Shown here: one piece after another, positions 1 through 11,569 of the stretch
Numbering within the stretch: the first letter of the stretch is position 1
Layout: every line of letters starts with the position of its first letter
Assembly: GCF_017591425.1 (NCBI RefSeq)
Contig: NW_024465434.1
Location: 248,001-312,000 of the forward strand
Length of the DNA: 64,000 nt
From: Ochotona curzoniae
Lineage: Eukaryota > Chordata > Mammalia > Lagomorpha > Ochotonidae
Reading direction: 5' to 3'
Translations under genes and position numbers: made by a program
The notes under the pieces: model-generated
Told to the model about the DNA's origin: nothing
What the model saw: only the letters and a program-made list of their open reading frames with translations
The model's database searches: none

Positions 1-514
1 AATGCTTTTTGATGTAATCTATTACCTGAGTATTGAAACTAATTTTTTATGCCTTCCATCCACGAATTTAATGTCTTTCTCATCTCAGCTGAACACTGCA
101 GTTCAACTGTAACTTTTGCAGTTTGAGATGCAACAAACTAGCACATTTATGATTAGAGTTGTCCTTACCATAGATCTTAACAACTTCAGCATACCTTGTT
201 GTTATTTTTGAGTCAAGAACTATCACCTTTTCACTTAAAGAAAGCACATTAGGGTTTCTGTCTGGCATTTATGAATTTCCAGCATCACTACTCTTATGCC
301 CTGGACCCATTGTTACATTAAGTAATGGTGCCTTGATTACAAACACTACAATACTGAGACTGTCAATATCAAAACTTGATAACCAAGATGACTGCCAAGT
401 ATCTAACGGTTGAGTAGCATGCACAGATGATTCATATTGCAGCTGCATAGAGCAGCATACTATGAGATGTTATTATTGTATCCTGAGTGGTACAGAATTT
501 GAAACGTAGGAATT
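1..514. other. No recognised feature
   Basis: AT-rich sequence with only short chance open frames. I see no repeat that I can name. Confidence 0.5.
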
Positions 515-818
515 AGAGCAGGCATTTGGCGTAGAATTTAAGATGACCATGTTCTATGTTGGAGTGCCTGGGTTCAGTACCCAGCTCTGGCTGCTGAATC
601 CAGCTCCCTGCCAAAGCAGGCCCTGAGATGCAGCAGTGATGGCTCAAGTAATTGTATCTTTCCACCCCGTGGAAATCCTGGAATGAGTGAACTAGCCCCC
701 TCTTTGTCTGGGCCCAACATGATCATTATTGGAATGTGGGGGGTAAACCAGCAGATAGAAATATGTTCTCTGTCTCTGTCTTTCCCTTTCTTCTCAAAGA
801 AATTTAAAGTAAAGTAAA
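515..818 (+). repeat. Old C-type SINE
   Basis: Diverged copy with the CCAGCTCCCTGCC block, GTAAACCAGCAGATAG and an A-rich 3' end near 815. Confidence 0.6.
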
Positions 819-1071
819 ATTGATATTCTTGATCATGTCTTGATCATGACTATTCACTGATGTAGCAAATCCATCAAATATTATCTACTACACTGTATGC
901 TTTTATTTGCATAACATTTTCCCTCATTGGTGTCATTTATTTAGATTTTAAATTTAGTGTGAAAGCTTTTTATCATTATGGATGATAGAAAAATGAACTC
1001 ACTTTTCATGAGCAGAAGATGATCATAAAATTAAGTAAAAGAGTATATAAAGCAAAGAATTAAAATTCTTT

Positions 1072-1327
1072 TACACTGGCATCTCATATGGGTAGGGGTT
1101 CATTTCCTGGCTGTTTTATTCCTATCCAACCCACACTGATGTGCCAGCACAAATAGAAGCAGATTACCCAAGTGTTTGGTCTCCTAATACCTACATGGGA
1201 AACCCAGAAGTAGCTCTTGGCTCTTGGCTTTAACCGGACCCAGGCTGGGCCTTGGTAGCCATCTCGGGAATGAACCAATGGATAGAACTCTGTGTGTGTA
1301 TGCAGATAAAATGTGAAAAAATAAAAA
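1072..1327 (+). repeat. Old C-type SINE
   Basis: Recognised by CCTACATGGGAAACCCAGAAG, GAATGAACCAATGGATAG and an A-rich tail at about 1,318-1,327. Confidence 0.6.
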
Positions 1328-1673
1328 CTTTAGAGCCCCAGCTCATTCCTCCTTCTCTCCCTTTAATTCTGTCTTCTGTATTGTTATAAAGCTTTTCAAG
1401 TTTGGTTTCTGAAACAGTAATTTGATTTTCTACATTGTAATGTCTGCTTGTAAATGACCTCCAAAATGGATTTAATTGGATTGATTGATTTAAAATTTTG
1501 ATTTACTTGGAGAAATTTTTGTTTTTCTTTACATCACAAGATAAAAACCCTTTTGTTTTAATTCCCTGTCAATATTTCATAGGCACAGATGTTTTAAAAA
1601 ATGTAACAAATTTAGTAGTATGTACAAATTTTAAGCATACAATTTAATGGGTTTTACATAGGTATACATATGT

Positions 1674-1812
1674 ATGAATACTACCCAAAAGGTAAATCTG
1701 CCATATGACCCAGCTGTCCTGCTGCTAGGAATATACCGAATAGAAATGAAATCTGAACATGAGAAGAGGATCTGTAATCCTATATTTGCAGCAGCACAAT
1801 CTACAATATCCT
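1674..1812 (+). repeat. L1 ORF2 C-terminal fragment
   Basis: Translates to LPYDPAVLLLGIYRIEMK and FAAAQSTI, which match the end of the L1 reverse-transcriptase ORF2. It is an isolated fossil of about 45 codons and not functional. Confidence 0.7.
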
Positions 1813-1876
1813 TCTCTATATCTTTTTATGTGTATTTTGTGATAAAATACACTCAATATAAAATTCAGTATCATAG

Positions 1877-2190
1877 GGCCTGGCATGGCAGCCTAATGGC
1901 TAAAGTCCTCACTTGCATGTGCCAGGATCCCATATGGACGCTGGTTCTAATCCAAGTAGCCTTGCTTCCCATCGAGCTCTGTGCTTGTGGCCTGGGACAG
2001 TAATCATGGAAGGTCCAAAGCCTTAGGACCTGGCACCCACATTGGAGACCTGGAAGAAGCTCCTGGCTCCTGGCTTCAGATTGGCTCAGTTCCAGTCATG
2101 GCAGTCACTTGGAGAATGAATCAATGTATGGAAGATCTTCCTCTCTGTTTATCTGACTTTCTAATAATAATAAATCTTAAAAAAGTGTTA
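1877..2190 (+). repeat. C-type SINE, younger subfamily
   Basis: Near full length, from GGGCCTGGCATGGCAGCC to AATAATAATAAATCTT, with the CCAGGATCCCATATGG A/B-box region. Confidence 0.85.
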
Positions 2191-2255
2191 AAAAATTTAT
2201 TATCTTAGTCAGTTTTACATAGCCCTGGTCCTCTGTCAAAACACAAGGTGTCTTC

Positions 2256-2624
2256 TCTTTTTTTTTCCCCCTGTTTTGGTCAATATTTTTGTTTATTGCA
2301 TTTCATTTTATGACATCATTCCATAGGCTCTGAGGTTCCCCCATCCCCTCCCCATGACTTCCCCCCATGGTGGATTATTCCACCTTATTGCAGTATTACA
2401 GTTCAAATCCAGTCTTGTTTTTTTCATTGCAAGTATGTACCATGCATAGAGTCCAGCATCTTATTGTCCAGATAAATTCAACAGTTTATTGGGGAGACCA
2501 TCTTTGGTCTAAAGGCAGAGCTGGCAGAATATCGTACTGACCAATTAAAAGCCATTACATAACATCAACAACTGTTTACAACATTATGGGGTTAATTGAC
2601 ATGGTATTGAGTGACTGATATGTT
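2256..2624 (-). repeat. L1 3' UTR, antisense, left part
   Basis: Starts with a T-rich run. The block ATTTTATGACAT ... CCCATCCCCTCCCC also occurs at the start of the L1 at 19,240. It continues after the inserted element at 2,640-3,429. Confidence 0.6.
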
Positions 2625-2639
2625 AGAAAATGCAGGTTC
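2625..2639. repeat. Target-site duplication, left
   Basis: AGAAAATGCAGGTTC, repeated exactly at 3,430-3,444 on the other side of the inserted element. Confidence 0.85.
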
Positions 2640-3429
2640 ACTTCTACGGGAGGGCACGAAAACCAGGACAGGGGCTGGAGTGGAATGTGGTGTGGGACAG
2701 ACTGGACTACTGCTATACATACTGGCAAACCATGGTAGGGGGCAGGCCTGGTGGGGGTTAGTGTGGGTTGCTCCAACTAGGCTGCAGCTCCCACTGGTTT
2801 ATGTGAGGGCCGAGAATGTGCTGGGCAGAACCAGGCTGGACTGTAACACCCATTGTTTCCAGTGCAAGTTGGGGCTGAAAACAGAATCAACCCAGCGATT
2901 GCAACCACCAGCTGATCAGGGCCATGGACTATGCTGGGCCCTGTACCTGCTAGTACATACAAGAATCTGGTCTGAGAACACCTCAGATAAAGTTTCTTTG
3001 GAGATCTCCCCAAACGAAATGCTGTACTCAGAACCCTAACCAAGAAAAGAGAGAAGACAGAACATGTCAACCAACCATCTCAGCTATATGTTGGCAGCGA
3101 AATACAGGGCAAACAGAGACTCTATGATGGACTATGTCAATCAGTAGATTCTTCATAGACCTCACTGCTTGGAGTGGCAAGATTGGCAGCAATTTATAAC
3201 TGGTGAACTATCAAAACCACTTGAGCAAGAACCTGGGAGCATACCCTACATCCGGGACCTGGGGAGGATGGGAAATTGGGTGGGCTTTCTCCCTTAAAAC
3301 CCCCTTATAAACATGAAGGAAACAATATGGAAATAATAATCTTACCCACTTTCCTATAGCTCTTGAACCTTTTTACCCCAATTAACTATGTAAAAATTGT
3401 CAAAAATATAATAAAAAAATAATAAAAAA
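2640..3429 (+). mobile_element. Retroposed element with tandem-unit 5' part and A-rich 3' end
   Basis: Flanked by perfect 15-bp target duplications and ending in an AATAAAAAAATAATAAAAAAA tail, so it moved by L1-type target-primed reverse transcription. Its left half has the same unit type (GCTGCAGCTCCCACTGG, CTGTAACACCCATTG) as the arrays at 57.3-58.3 and 61.4-62.6 kb. The segment at 2,950-3,040 aligns with the reverse complement of about 57,210-57,300. It contains a G-rich tract (GGGGAGGATGGG) before the tail. There is no open frame of note. The family name is unknown to me. Confidence 0.7.
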
Positions 3430-3444
3430 AGAAAATGCAGGTTC
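3430..3444. repeat. Target-site duplication, right
   Basis: Second copy of AGAAAATGCAGGTTC. Confidence 0.85.
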
Positions 3445-3840
3445 TTAACCACATCCTGTGACTACTTCATTAGCATTTCAATTTTAGTTTATATGCATCC
3501 AGCTTCTATCCACCTTAGAATGGCTATAGGATACTATTCAGTTGTCTCGTGTCTATTTTCATTTTTGTATTTAGCAGTTTATTGTATTGAAGCATAATTT
3601 TTACTGAACTTGGCAGACTTTAGGATAGTCGAAACTGGCTTATAACTTTAACAAGGCATATGTCAACAGTTGAGGCGCAGAACAGTTTTAGGAGGGGTGT
3701 GCAGAGAAATCTTCAATACACTACGTAGGAGTAACTTATTCTTGTGTCCTAACTAGTAAGGTGTGTATGCGTCCCCACTGTCCATTTCCTGTCTGGTTCT
3801 AAGCATTCCCTGTGGTTCTCCAGACCCTATCCATCGTGGT
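3445..3840. other. Unrecognised sequence after the L1 3' UTR fragment
   Basis: The first 30 bp or so continue the antisense L1 3' UTR. The rest holds nothing that I can name. Confidence 0.4.
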
Positions 3841-4062
3841 AAGTGTCCCATGTGCATTTGAAAAGATTGTATATTCTGCTGATGTTAGGTAGAATACTAA
3901 AAAAAAAAAGAAAAAAAATAAGGTCAAGTTTGTTGATAGGATTGTTCTTTTATACATTACTGATTGTTTTAAATTAAATTTTTGTTGGTTTTCTGAGAAA
4001 ACAAGTGTTGGAGTCTACATGGATAAATGTGGATTTCTCTAATTTTCCTTTGATTCTGTTAG
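3841..4062 (-). repeat. Old L1 ORF2 fragment, antisense, left part
   Basis: GATTGTATATTCTGCTGATGTTAGG and following text match the common antisense L1 ORF2 region. The same fragment resumes at 4,397. Confidence 0.6.
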
Positions 4063-4388
4063 GGTTTTTTTTAAAGATTTATTTTATTTTTATTGGAAAA
4101 GTGGATATACAGAGAGGAGAGACAGAGAGGAAAATCTTCTGTCCAATGATTCACTCCCCCAAGTGAGCGCAACGGCCGATGCTATGCCGATCTGAAGCCA
4201 GGAGCCTCTTCTGGGTCTCCCACGCAGGTGCAGGATCCCAAAGCTTTGGGCTGTCTTCGCCTGCTTTCCCGGGCCACAGGCAGGGAGCTGGATGGGAAGC
4301 GGGGAGGCCGGGATTAAAACTGGTGCCCATATGGGATCCCGGGCATGCAAGGCGAGGGCCTTAACCACTGCGCCATCGTGCCAGGCCC
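4063..4388 (-). repeat. C-type SINE inserted in L1
   Basis: Full-length young copy flanked by the target duplication TCTGTTAG at 4,055-4,062 and 4,389-4,396. Confidence 0.9.
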
Positions 4389-4396
4389 TCTGTTAG

Positions 4397-4460
4397 TTTT
4401 TATTTCATATATTTTGGTGCCTTTTGTTAGGTACAATACGTTTAGGGTTATTATGTCTTC
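4397..4460 (-). repeat. Old L1 ORF2 fragment, antisense, right part
   Basis: Continues the fragment left of the SINE: TATTTTGGTGCCTTTTGTTA and TTATTATGTCTTC are typical of antisense L1. Confidence 0.55.
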
Positions 4461-4461
4461 T

Positions 4462-4735
4462 TTTTTTATGTGTGAGGCAGAGAGAAAGGGCACTCCCAGC
4501 TCCTAATTCACTCCCCAGTTACCTGAAAGAGCCGAGACTGGGCTGTGGCCAAATCCAAGAATCGAGAACTCAGTCTGGCTCTCCTCAGGGGATGGCAGGA
4601 ACACAGTTACAGAGTAATGACCGTGTGTCCCGGAGTACACAGGAGCAGGAGACTGGAGGAGGAGCTGTGGCCAGGCATCAGAGCCAGGTGCTCTGATGTG
4701 GGTGTGGGTTCTCAGTGGCATCTTCCTCAGTAGGC
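4462..4735 (-). repeat. Old C-type SINE
   Basis: Diverged. Marked by AATTCACTCCCCAGTT and GAGCCAGGTGCTCTGATG near the ends. Confidence 0.45.
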
Positions 4736-5520
4736 CAGTGCTGATACCTGTTTTCTTTTGATGAGTTACCCATTTGTAATTATGCAATGATTCACTTTAT
4801 CCCTGAAAATACTTTTCCAAATCTCCTTTAATGTAAGCATTCCAGATTCACGAACTGGCAGTATTCCATTTCACATTCCCCAGTGATATATCTAAATCTA
4901 GCTTAGTTAGAAACTTCTGTAGTTTACATGTTTCTAAAAACAGCATTTTTGGGCTTAACATAACACGGTGAGAGGTGTGTAGTGACTGACACATATAATC
5001 TCCAAATACAAGGCAATCTCATAAAAAGAAAATTTAGGCAAAAGAGAAAATTTAGAACACATTCTAGCTTGCTTAGTACAGTAAATGAAGTTTGAAATCC
5101 TATATGGAACTTTTTGTTCTGGATTTCGTTATGTTTTGAGAACTCTACGCTGTTTTCTTGTCTTACAAGAAACTACTGTTCTTCTGAGAAGTAATGTTCT
5201 TCCGGTAAACATCAGTGGGACCAAGCACCAGACTGGCCCTAGTGGCATAGCACACACATTCCTAGTTCCCAGATGCCAGGATTGACTTGCTGTTTATTCC
5301 TGGAGCTCTGAGGAGTGGAGAGTTTGGTTAGGTTGTTTTGATCCTGGCCAGGCTGCATGAGATAGCATATCTTGTTGTGTCATTGGTGGAGAAAAATGGT
5401 CTCCTCTTGCTCACTATTCATGAGTGTTATTTTCGTGGCATGGGCTTTCCCCAAAAACGTGGTACAAACTAGGAAACAGCTCTTACTGCTAAAGTATAGG
5501 AACGCTGTCTTTGGTGGTAG
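4736..5520. other. No recognised feature
   Basis: AT-rich with short chance open frames. A weak SINE-like patch lies near 5,230-5,280. Confidence 0.4.
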
Positions 5521-5640
5521 TTGGCAGAAATATTAAATGATGAAAACAGGGAATCTGCTTCCTGAGCTCAGCGTTCTCTTCTGAAATATGAAGATGATGA
5601 TTGCCTCAGATGGCTGGAGCTGGGCCATTCTGAAGGCAGG
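5521..5640 (-). repeat. Repeat fragment shared with 22,915-23,045
   Basis: GGCAGAAATATTAAATGATG ... GCTGGGCCATTCTGAAG recurs at 22,905-23,030 with the same order. It is part of an old minus-strand SINE-containing repeat, interrupted here by the SINE at 5,658. Confidence 0.5.
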
Positions 5641-5657
5641 AACTAAGAGCTTATTTA

Positions 5658-5985
5658 TGGGCCCAACAAGATAGCCTGACAGCTAACATCCTTGCCTTGA
5701 GCGCGCCTGGATCTCACATGGGCATCGGTTCTAATCCTGGCGGCCCTGCTTCCCATCTTGCTCCCTGCTTGTGGCTTGTGAAAGCAGTCAAGAAAGGCCA
5801 AAGTCTTGGGACCCTGCATGCTTGTGGGAGACTTAGAAGAGGCTCCTGGCTCCTGGCTTTGGATCGGCTCTGTTCCAGCCATTGTAGCTGCTTGGGGAGT
5901 GAACCATCAGACAGAAGATCTTCCTGTTTCCTCCTCTCTGTATATCTACTTTTCCAATAAAAATGAATAAATACTAAAAAAAAGT
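5658..5985 (+). repeat. C-type SINE, unit-A side only
   Basis: Inserted into an older minus-strand SINE just outside the left edge of unit A. The 3' end is CCAATAAAAATGAATAAATAC plus an A run. Confidence 0.8.
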
Positions 5986-6150
5986 GCTTCTTCCCAGTCT
6001 GCAAGACTTGGGCCTACCTCTTCTGCTTTCCCCGGAGTATTAGCAGAGAGCTGGATTGGAAGTGAGGCAGCTGGGAATCAAATTGGTTCCCATACGGGAT
6101 GCCAACATTGCATTAGGCAGCTTAACTTATTACACCTCAAGACTGGCTCC
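5986..6150 (-). repeat. Old SINE, right part, at the left edge of unit A
   Basis: From GCTTCTTCCCAGTC to GACTGGCTCC. The uninterrupted unit B counterpart is at 33,478-33,770. Confidence 0.6.
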
Positions 6151-6317
6151 AGTTAATTCATTAAATAATTAATTAATCCAAAATATCTCTTCACCTATGT
6201 TGTGCTGGGAAGTTCCTTCAAACAAACCAACAAAAACACAAGAAGAAAGTAATGTGTGAATCCTATTAAGTTTCTTTGTCTTGAACTCAGAATATTTTTT
6301 TCCTTTCATTTTTTTTT

Positions 6318-6600
6318 TAAAAAAACAGATTTTATTTATTTTTATTGGAAAGGGTATTTACAGAGGGAAGGAGAGACAGAGAGATCTCCCATCCACTGGT
6401 TTACTGCACGGATGGTCACAATGGCCAAAGCTGAGTCAATCAGAAGCCAGGAACTTCCTTGGTGTCTCCCACGTGGGTACAGGGCCTCAAGGACCTGGGC
6501 AATCCGCCTCTGCTCTCCCAGGCCATAAATACAGAATGGGATTGGAAGCAGAGGAGCTGGCACACGAGTTAGTGCCCATATGGGCTGCTGCTGCTGGCAG
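6318..6600 (-). repeat. C-type SINE (shared with unit B, 33,935)
   Basis: Starts with GATTTTATTTATTTTTATTGG and ends at TAGTGCCCATATGGGC. Both duplication units carry it. Confidence 0.8.
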
Positions 6601-6799
6601 AGAGAGAAAATTAGCTCTTTGAGCCCTCATGTTGGTCCTAGAAAGTTTTCCTTTATGCTGTCCTACAGGATACTTGCTATTCCAAACTGCATTCAAATGG
6701 TTTTGAGGTTTCCCATGAGTTTCACTTGACATTTGGAACATTTTTCCAGATCAGAAATCTTTTGAAATCAATTACACAGAATGTAGGTGTTACAGTTAA

Positions 6800-7090
6800 A
6801 TTATATGGGCAGAAAGGATCTGGTGTTTGGCAAAGATACCACTTGGTTGGTATGCTCATGTCTGGCTGCATTTCTGATTTCAGCTCTCTGCTAATGTACA
6901 CCCTGGGGGCACTAGCTGGTGGGCTTATGTGTCTGGGTGCCTTTCACCTACATGGAAGATGCAGACTGAGTTCCAGGCTCCTGGTTTCATCCTTGTTGCA
7001 CTCTGAGTGCTGTGGGGAGTGAAGCAGCAGATGGCGTGTTTCTCTCCATTGGTCGGCCACTCTGACTTGCGAGTAAAATGAAAAGAAATG
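6800..7090 (+). repeat. Old C-type SINE (shared with unit B, 34,400)
   Basis: Recognised from TCTCTGCTAATGTACACCC, GAGTGAAGCAGCAGATGG and the A-rich end. Confidence 0.5.
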
Positions 7091-7902
7091 AGTTTTTTTA
7101 GTTTAGCTGAGTGGAAAGAAAAGTACAATCCTCACTTAGCTACTAGAATGCTTCCAGTTTTCTCCCCCATAATTGTCCTGTGAAGTTTTGGAAAATACTG
7201 TACTTGTTAAACCACAGAAGACAGGGAGGAACAGAGTCATAGGTCAAGGTATTAGCAACTACCACTGCATTTTTACCCTTTCTTTAGGAGAGTCAAAAAA
7301 TATGGAAAATGGTCTACTTCTAGCTTATCTAGATGACAAGAAGACATGAGTAAATTTAGCTCCCGTGTTGCTGTCCTTTGGCTCCCACACCACTGGCTGC
7401 CTGGCAGAATGAGTCACTTGCTGCTCTGTGTCCAGGCTTAGATACATGTATGGCCACAGCCCTGCTCTCACTAAAAGGTTGTCACTCAAGTTCCTTTACC
7501 TGTGTTGACAGAGCTACACAGGGCAGGCTGGGCATATCAGTGTGCATGTTGCTGGGACACCAGGCTGTTTCCATGGCAGCAGGCCACTGCTGTTTGTTAC
7601 TCTCTTGACAAGTGCATACACCTGTTCCTTAAGAAATATGCTTGTTTTCCATCACTATGAAGCAAATACTGATTAGGAAATGACACAGCTGCATGGTGGC
7701 AAATTCTCTGTAGATTTCAGGAGGAATAACATCAAATACAACTGCATGTCTGTCATAGCAAATCTTCCTATGTAATGAAATATTTATATGTTTGACTTTC
7801 TATTGTGCTGTTTCTAGCCCATCATATGCCACAAAGGATTGGAATCAACAAAAGATTTCTGAAACCACCCTCCCATCTGCTGCACATGGTACTCATGAGG
7901 TG
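7091..7902. other. Unit A unique sequence
   Basis: No gene recognised. About 380 bp (7,360-7,740) are identical to unit B. The short open frames here have no start or domain support. Confidence 0.4.
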
Positions 7903-8158
7903 AGTATTTGTTTGTTTATTTATTTATTTGAAAGGCAAAGGAACAAAGAAATAAATAAGGAGAGCCTGAGTGAGAGAAATCTTCAGGCTACAAGTTTACT
8001 CCCCAAATGACTATAAAGGCTGGGGCTGTCTCAGGCCAAAGCCAGGAGACTGGAGCACCATGCATGTTTCTGGATTGGAGGCAGAATGGCTGAGACTTGA
8101 ATTGGCATTCCAATATATAGGATACTAATGTGGCAAGTGATGGCTTAATGCCAGCCCT
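7903..8158 (-). repeat. Old C-type SINE (shared with unit B)
   Basis: TTGTTTATTTATTTATTTGAAAG at the left and GGCTTAATGCCAGCCCT at the right. Confidence 0.6.
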
Positions 8159-8199
8159 GAGTGAATTTGTGGGTTTTTATTGTTGTCTTTGTTGCTATT

Positions 8200-8518
8200 A
8201 GGGCTGGATGTTATGGCTCAGGTGCTAAATTCTCTTCTTGCAAGTGCTATGGTTCCCTATGGGCGCTCCTTTGTGTCCTGGCTGCTCCACTTCCCATAAG
8301 ACTCTCTGTTTATGGCCTGGGAAGGTAGTAGAGGATGGCTCAAAGCTTTGGGAGCCTGCACCCACAGCCTTTAGACCCTACACCAATGGGAGACTCAGAA
8401 GAAGCTTCTGGCTCTTGGCTTCAGATTGACTGAGCTCCAGTTATTACAGCCATTACAGCCGTTTGGGGAGTGAACTAGCAGATGGAAGATCTTTCTAGGT
8501 TTTCACTTTGTAAATTGA
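8200..8518 (+). repeat. C-type SINE (shared with unit B)
   Basis: GGGCTGGATGTTATGGCTCAG at the start and GTGAACTAGCAGATGGAAG near the end. The 3' tail is degenerate. Confidence 0.7.
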
Positions 8519-8535
8519 ATTTGGCTTTGTGGGAA

Positions 8536-8548
8536 TGGCAGAGTTAGA

Positions 8549-8598
<50 letters not shown>

Positions 8599-8862
8599 GA
8601 GCGCTTCCACCTGCTGGTTTACCTCCCAAATGGCTGCAATGGCCAGAGCTGGCCAGTCTGAAGTCAGGAGCCCGGGGCTTCTTCCAGGTCTCACACGTGG
8701 ATGCAGGATCCAGGAACTTGTGCCAGTCTTCACTGCTTTCTCAGGCCACAGGCAGGGAGCTGGGTCAGAAATGGACTAACCTGGGCTTGAATGGTCATCC
8801 GTATGGCATGCTGGCACTGCAGGTGAAGGCTAAGCCTGATGCACCACCCTGCTAGCCTCCTG
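8536..8862 (-). repeat. C-type SINE with expanded GA tract
   Basis: Typical SINE body (CCACCTGCTGGTTTACC to ACCACCCTGCTAGCC). Its GAGAGA region is expanded to a microsatellite. Confidence 0.75.
8551..8602. repeat. (GA)n microsatellite
   Basis: About 50 bp of GA with one interruption (GACAGAGAG). The unit B counterpart at 36,180-36,219 is shorter and interrupted by AAAG, so it mutated after the duplication. Confidence 0.9.
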
Positions 8863-9179
8863 AGTGAGGCTTTCTGTGAGTGGTCTTTCAAAGATTACAT
8901 ATGATGGCTTCCTGGTAAAGAAGAAATGATAATTCCCCATCTCTTCCTCTTACTAGTATCCAGTTGTCACCACAGTCACTGCTGCGACTGAGTATAACTG
9001 CTAGCCAGGAGCAAGACTTGAGTGACAGCACAAACTGTAAGGAGGCCCTCACTTCCAGGGCCGTGAAAATGCACTGCTGCCCCCAAGCACCCAAAGGCAG
9101 TCCCAAGGGCCACAGTCTGTGTGAGCAACAGTTCCTGCTATTGCTGAAACCACTGGTTCCTAGGGTTCTTACTCTGTGA

Positions 9180-9699
9180 ACTCAGCTTTACTTCTCTTGT
9201 TTCCCTAATGTTCTAAGATGAGCATAAATGTGTGGGAACTGGTATGAAGAACTATTGACCTGACAGATACTGCCCTATTGAGAGCCATCCTGCTTCTCTT
9301 CCTACTGATTGTCGAAGCATGGCCCCTTGTCTTCCAGCAAATGCCTGTGGTCTAGAGACACTGTTCCTTAAGGTGTCTCCGCAAATTCACCTGGGACTTT
9401 AAGATGAATGTGGTTCAGTTTAAAGAGGGAACTTCAGCAGCACATACAGTTCCCAAGTTTTGAAAATAAAAGTTGCACTCCTCATAATGTTTCCCTTCTG
9501 TGACATTATAAACTTCTTAGGCTGAGTATTAGACACCTGAGAATTTGACTCAGATGAAGACTCCATAACCAAGGAGACTGGATCACGAAGATGTGGTGGC
9601 TCAGAGGAGCCAGAGCTCTAGCTTCAGAGAGGAAAGAGACTGTTCTTTGCACATGGTCTCTGCAATGTCTGCAAGCAGAGCTCAGAGAGCCTCAGGGAT
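9180..9699. other. Unit A unique sequence
   Basis: No recognised gene or repeat. The flank at 8,905-9,215 is nearly identical to unit B. Confidence 0.4.
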
Positions 9700-10030
9700 G
9701 TTTTTTTTTTTAAGATTTATTTATTTATTTATTGGACAGTCAGATATACAGAGAGGAGGAAAGACAGAGAAGATCATCTTCCATCCGATGATTCACTCCC
9801 CAAGTAAGCGCCACGGCCGATGCTATGCTGATCCAAAGCCAGGAGCCTCTTCCGGGTCTCCCACATGGGTGCAGGGTCCCAAAGCTTTGGGCCATCTTCA
9901 ACTGCCTTCCCGGGTTCACAGGCAGGAAGCTGGATGGGAAGCCGGGCTGCTGAGAATAGAACCAGCGCCCATATGGGGTCCAAGGCATGCAAGGCGAGGA
10001 CCTTAACCACTGCGCCATCACGCTGGGCCC
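9700..10030 (-). repeat. C-type SINE, young (shared with unit B)
   Basis: Full length, from a T run and AAGATTTATTTATTTATT to CGCCATCACGCTGGGCCC. Confidence 0.9.
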
Positions 10031-10289
10031 TAGGCATGTTCTTTTGCCTAGTCAGTTCATCTTTGAAATGTTTTGTTTTGGGTGATCTGTCAGCTTTTCT
10101 CATCCTGCTTCAGTTAGGAGGAACACTTGCCTGAGGCCTTTTGGCCGCTCACCCAACACAAAGGACAGTGTTCACCTGTTGGGAGTGTGGAGGATGGAGA
10201 AAGCCCTCTCCTTGTGACAGGGTGGCTCCATCTAAATGTGTTGCCTTGCCTCAAGATTCTCTTAAGTGTTCTTGGTTTCTTTGAAAGAG

Positions 10290-10548
10290 AATTCCATTCC
10301 CCCATTTGTTGTTTCCTTCTCCAAGTGCCCCAAATTGGCCAGCACAGGGCTAGGCTGAAGCTAGGAGTATGGAACTGGAGCAGAGTTGCCAGAGACCCAA
10401 GGACCTGAACCATCACTTGCTGCCTCTCAGCATGTGCATTAGCAGGAAGCTGGTTTTGAAGCAGAGCAGGCACTCAAACCCAGGCACCCTGTGTGGGATG
10501 TGGGCATCCCGAGCAGTGTGTTCACCATTGTGCTGAACACGTACCCTT
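10290..10548 (-). repeat. Old C-type SINE (shared with unit B)
   Basis: Marked by GCAGGAAGCTGGTTTTGAAG and CACCATTGTGCTGAACACG. Confidence 0.55.
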
Positions 10549-11162
10549 CAGGATTCTGATTTGCTTCACTTTACTGCTTTCTTGATCATGGCCATTGAAC
10601 CTTCACATTAGGTTTAGATCCACTTTCTCTTTTACCTGTACTGTATGGTAGTCCTCTCGTATTTGCAGGGGAAATGTTCAAAGACTCCCAGTGAGTACTA
10701 CTGAAACCACAAGTAGTACTGAACCCTAGATATGAAATGTATTTTGCTTTGCATATATAGATGTGATGAAGTTTAAATTTATCAGTTAGGCATAGTAAGG
10801 CTTTAACAACAATAACAAAATAGAGCATTTTACAACAATATACTGCAGTAGAAGTTATGTGAATATAGAATCTTCCTAGCTTGCTTACTCCCAAAATATC
10901 TGACTGTAGTTTTGGTTTTTTAATTAAAGGAAGCATCTAATGCTTTTTTTTTTTTTTTGTTCATATATGATTGCTAACATCTCTACTCTTTGGCTCGAGC
11001 ATTATTAAATAAAATAAACTTGAAATTAAACTCTCTGATAGTATAATAGGTGACCTGACCTGATAACTGAGAGAGTACCAAGTAGTGACTAACAGGCAGG
11101 TTGTAAACACAATATAGATTGGTTGGAAGAATGGAACAATGTAGCGTTAATGTTTCATCAGC
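10549..11162. other. Unit A unique AT-rich sequence
   Basis: Nothing recognised. A T run lies at about 10,945-10,959, shorter in unit B. Confidence 0.4.
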
Positions 11163-11505
11163 CCAGGAGAGGCGAGTTGGCCTAGTGGCTAAAGTCCTTG
11201 CCTTGAATGCACCGGGATCCCATAAGGGCGCCAGTTCTAATCCTGGCAGCTCCACTTCCCATCCAGCTCCCTGCTTGTGGCCTGGGAAAGCAGTCGAGGA
11301 TGGCCCAAACCTTTGGGACCCTGCACCCTTGTGGGATACCCGGAAGAAGTTCCTGGCTCCTGGCTTCGGATCGGCATAGCATCGGCCGTTGCGGTCACTT
11401 GGGGAGTGAATCATTGGACTGAAGATCTTCCTATCTCTCTCTCCTCCTCTCTGTATACCTGACTTTGTAATAAAAATAAGTAAATCTTGAAAAAGAAAAA
11501 GAAAA
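11163..11505 (+). repeat. C-type SINE, donor of the left half of the unit B hybrid
   Basis: Full length. Its first part (TTGAATGCACCGGGATCCC) matches the left half of the hybrid at 38,775. Confidence 0.88.
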
Positions 11506-11569
11506 TTGAACTAAATGAGGTTTCCTACAATGCAAAAAACGTTTAAAGAACTCATCCTGAGTCAGGGAA

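Larger units (their letters stand above)
6030..11290 (+). repeat. Segmental duplication unit A, first block
   Basis: Near-identical to 33,650-38,893 in the same orientation (offset about 27.6 kb), including shared SINE insertions at the same sites. The left edge lies inside an old minus-strand SINE, at about the motif GAGTATTAG. That SINE is interrupted by another SINE in unit A (5,658-5,985) but is uninterrupted in unit B. Confidence 0.9.

Noticed and set aside
2611..3070. 142-codon plus-strand and 97-codon minus-strand frames
   Set aside because: Both lie within or across the edge of the retroposed element at 2,640-3,429 and are chance frames.
7378..7608. 76-codon frame identical in units A and B (35,009-35,239)
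   Set aside because: Begins at a non-ATG codon and shows no domain. Identity is explained by recent duplication or conversion.
8888..9179. Overlapping 72- and 71-codon frames conserved in both units
   Set aside because: Opposite-strand short frames with no recognisable family. No splice or promoter evidence seen.
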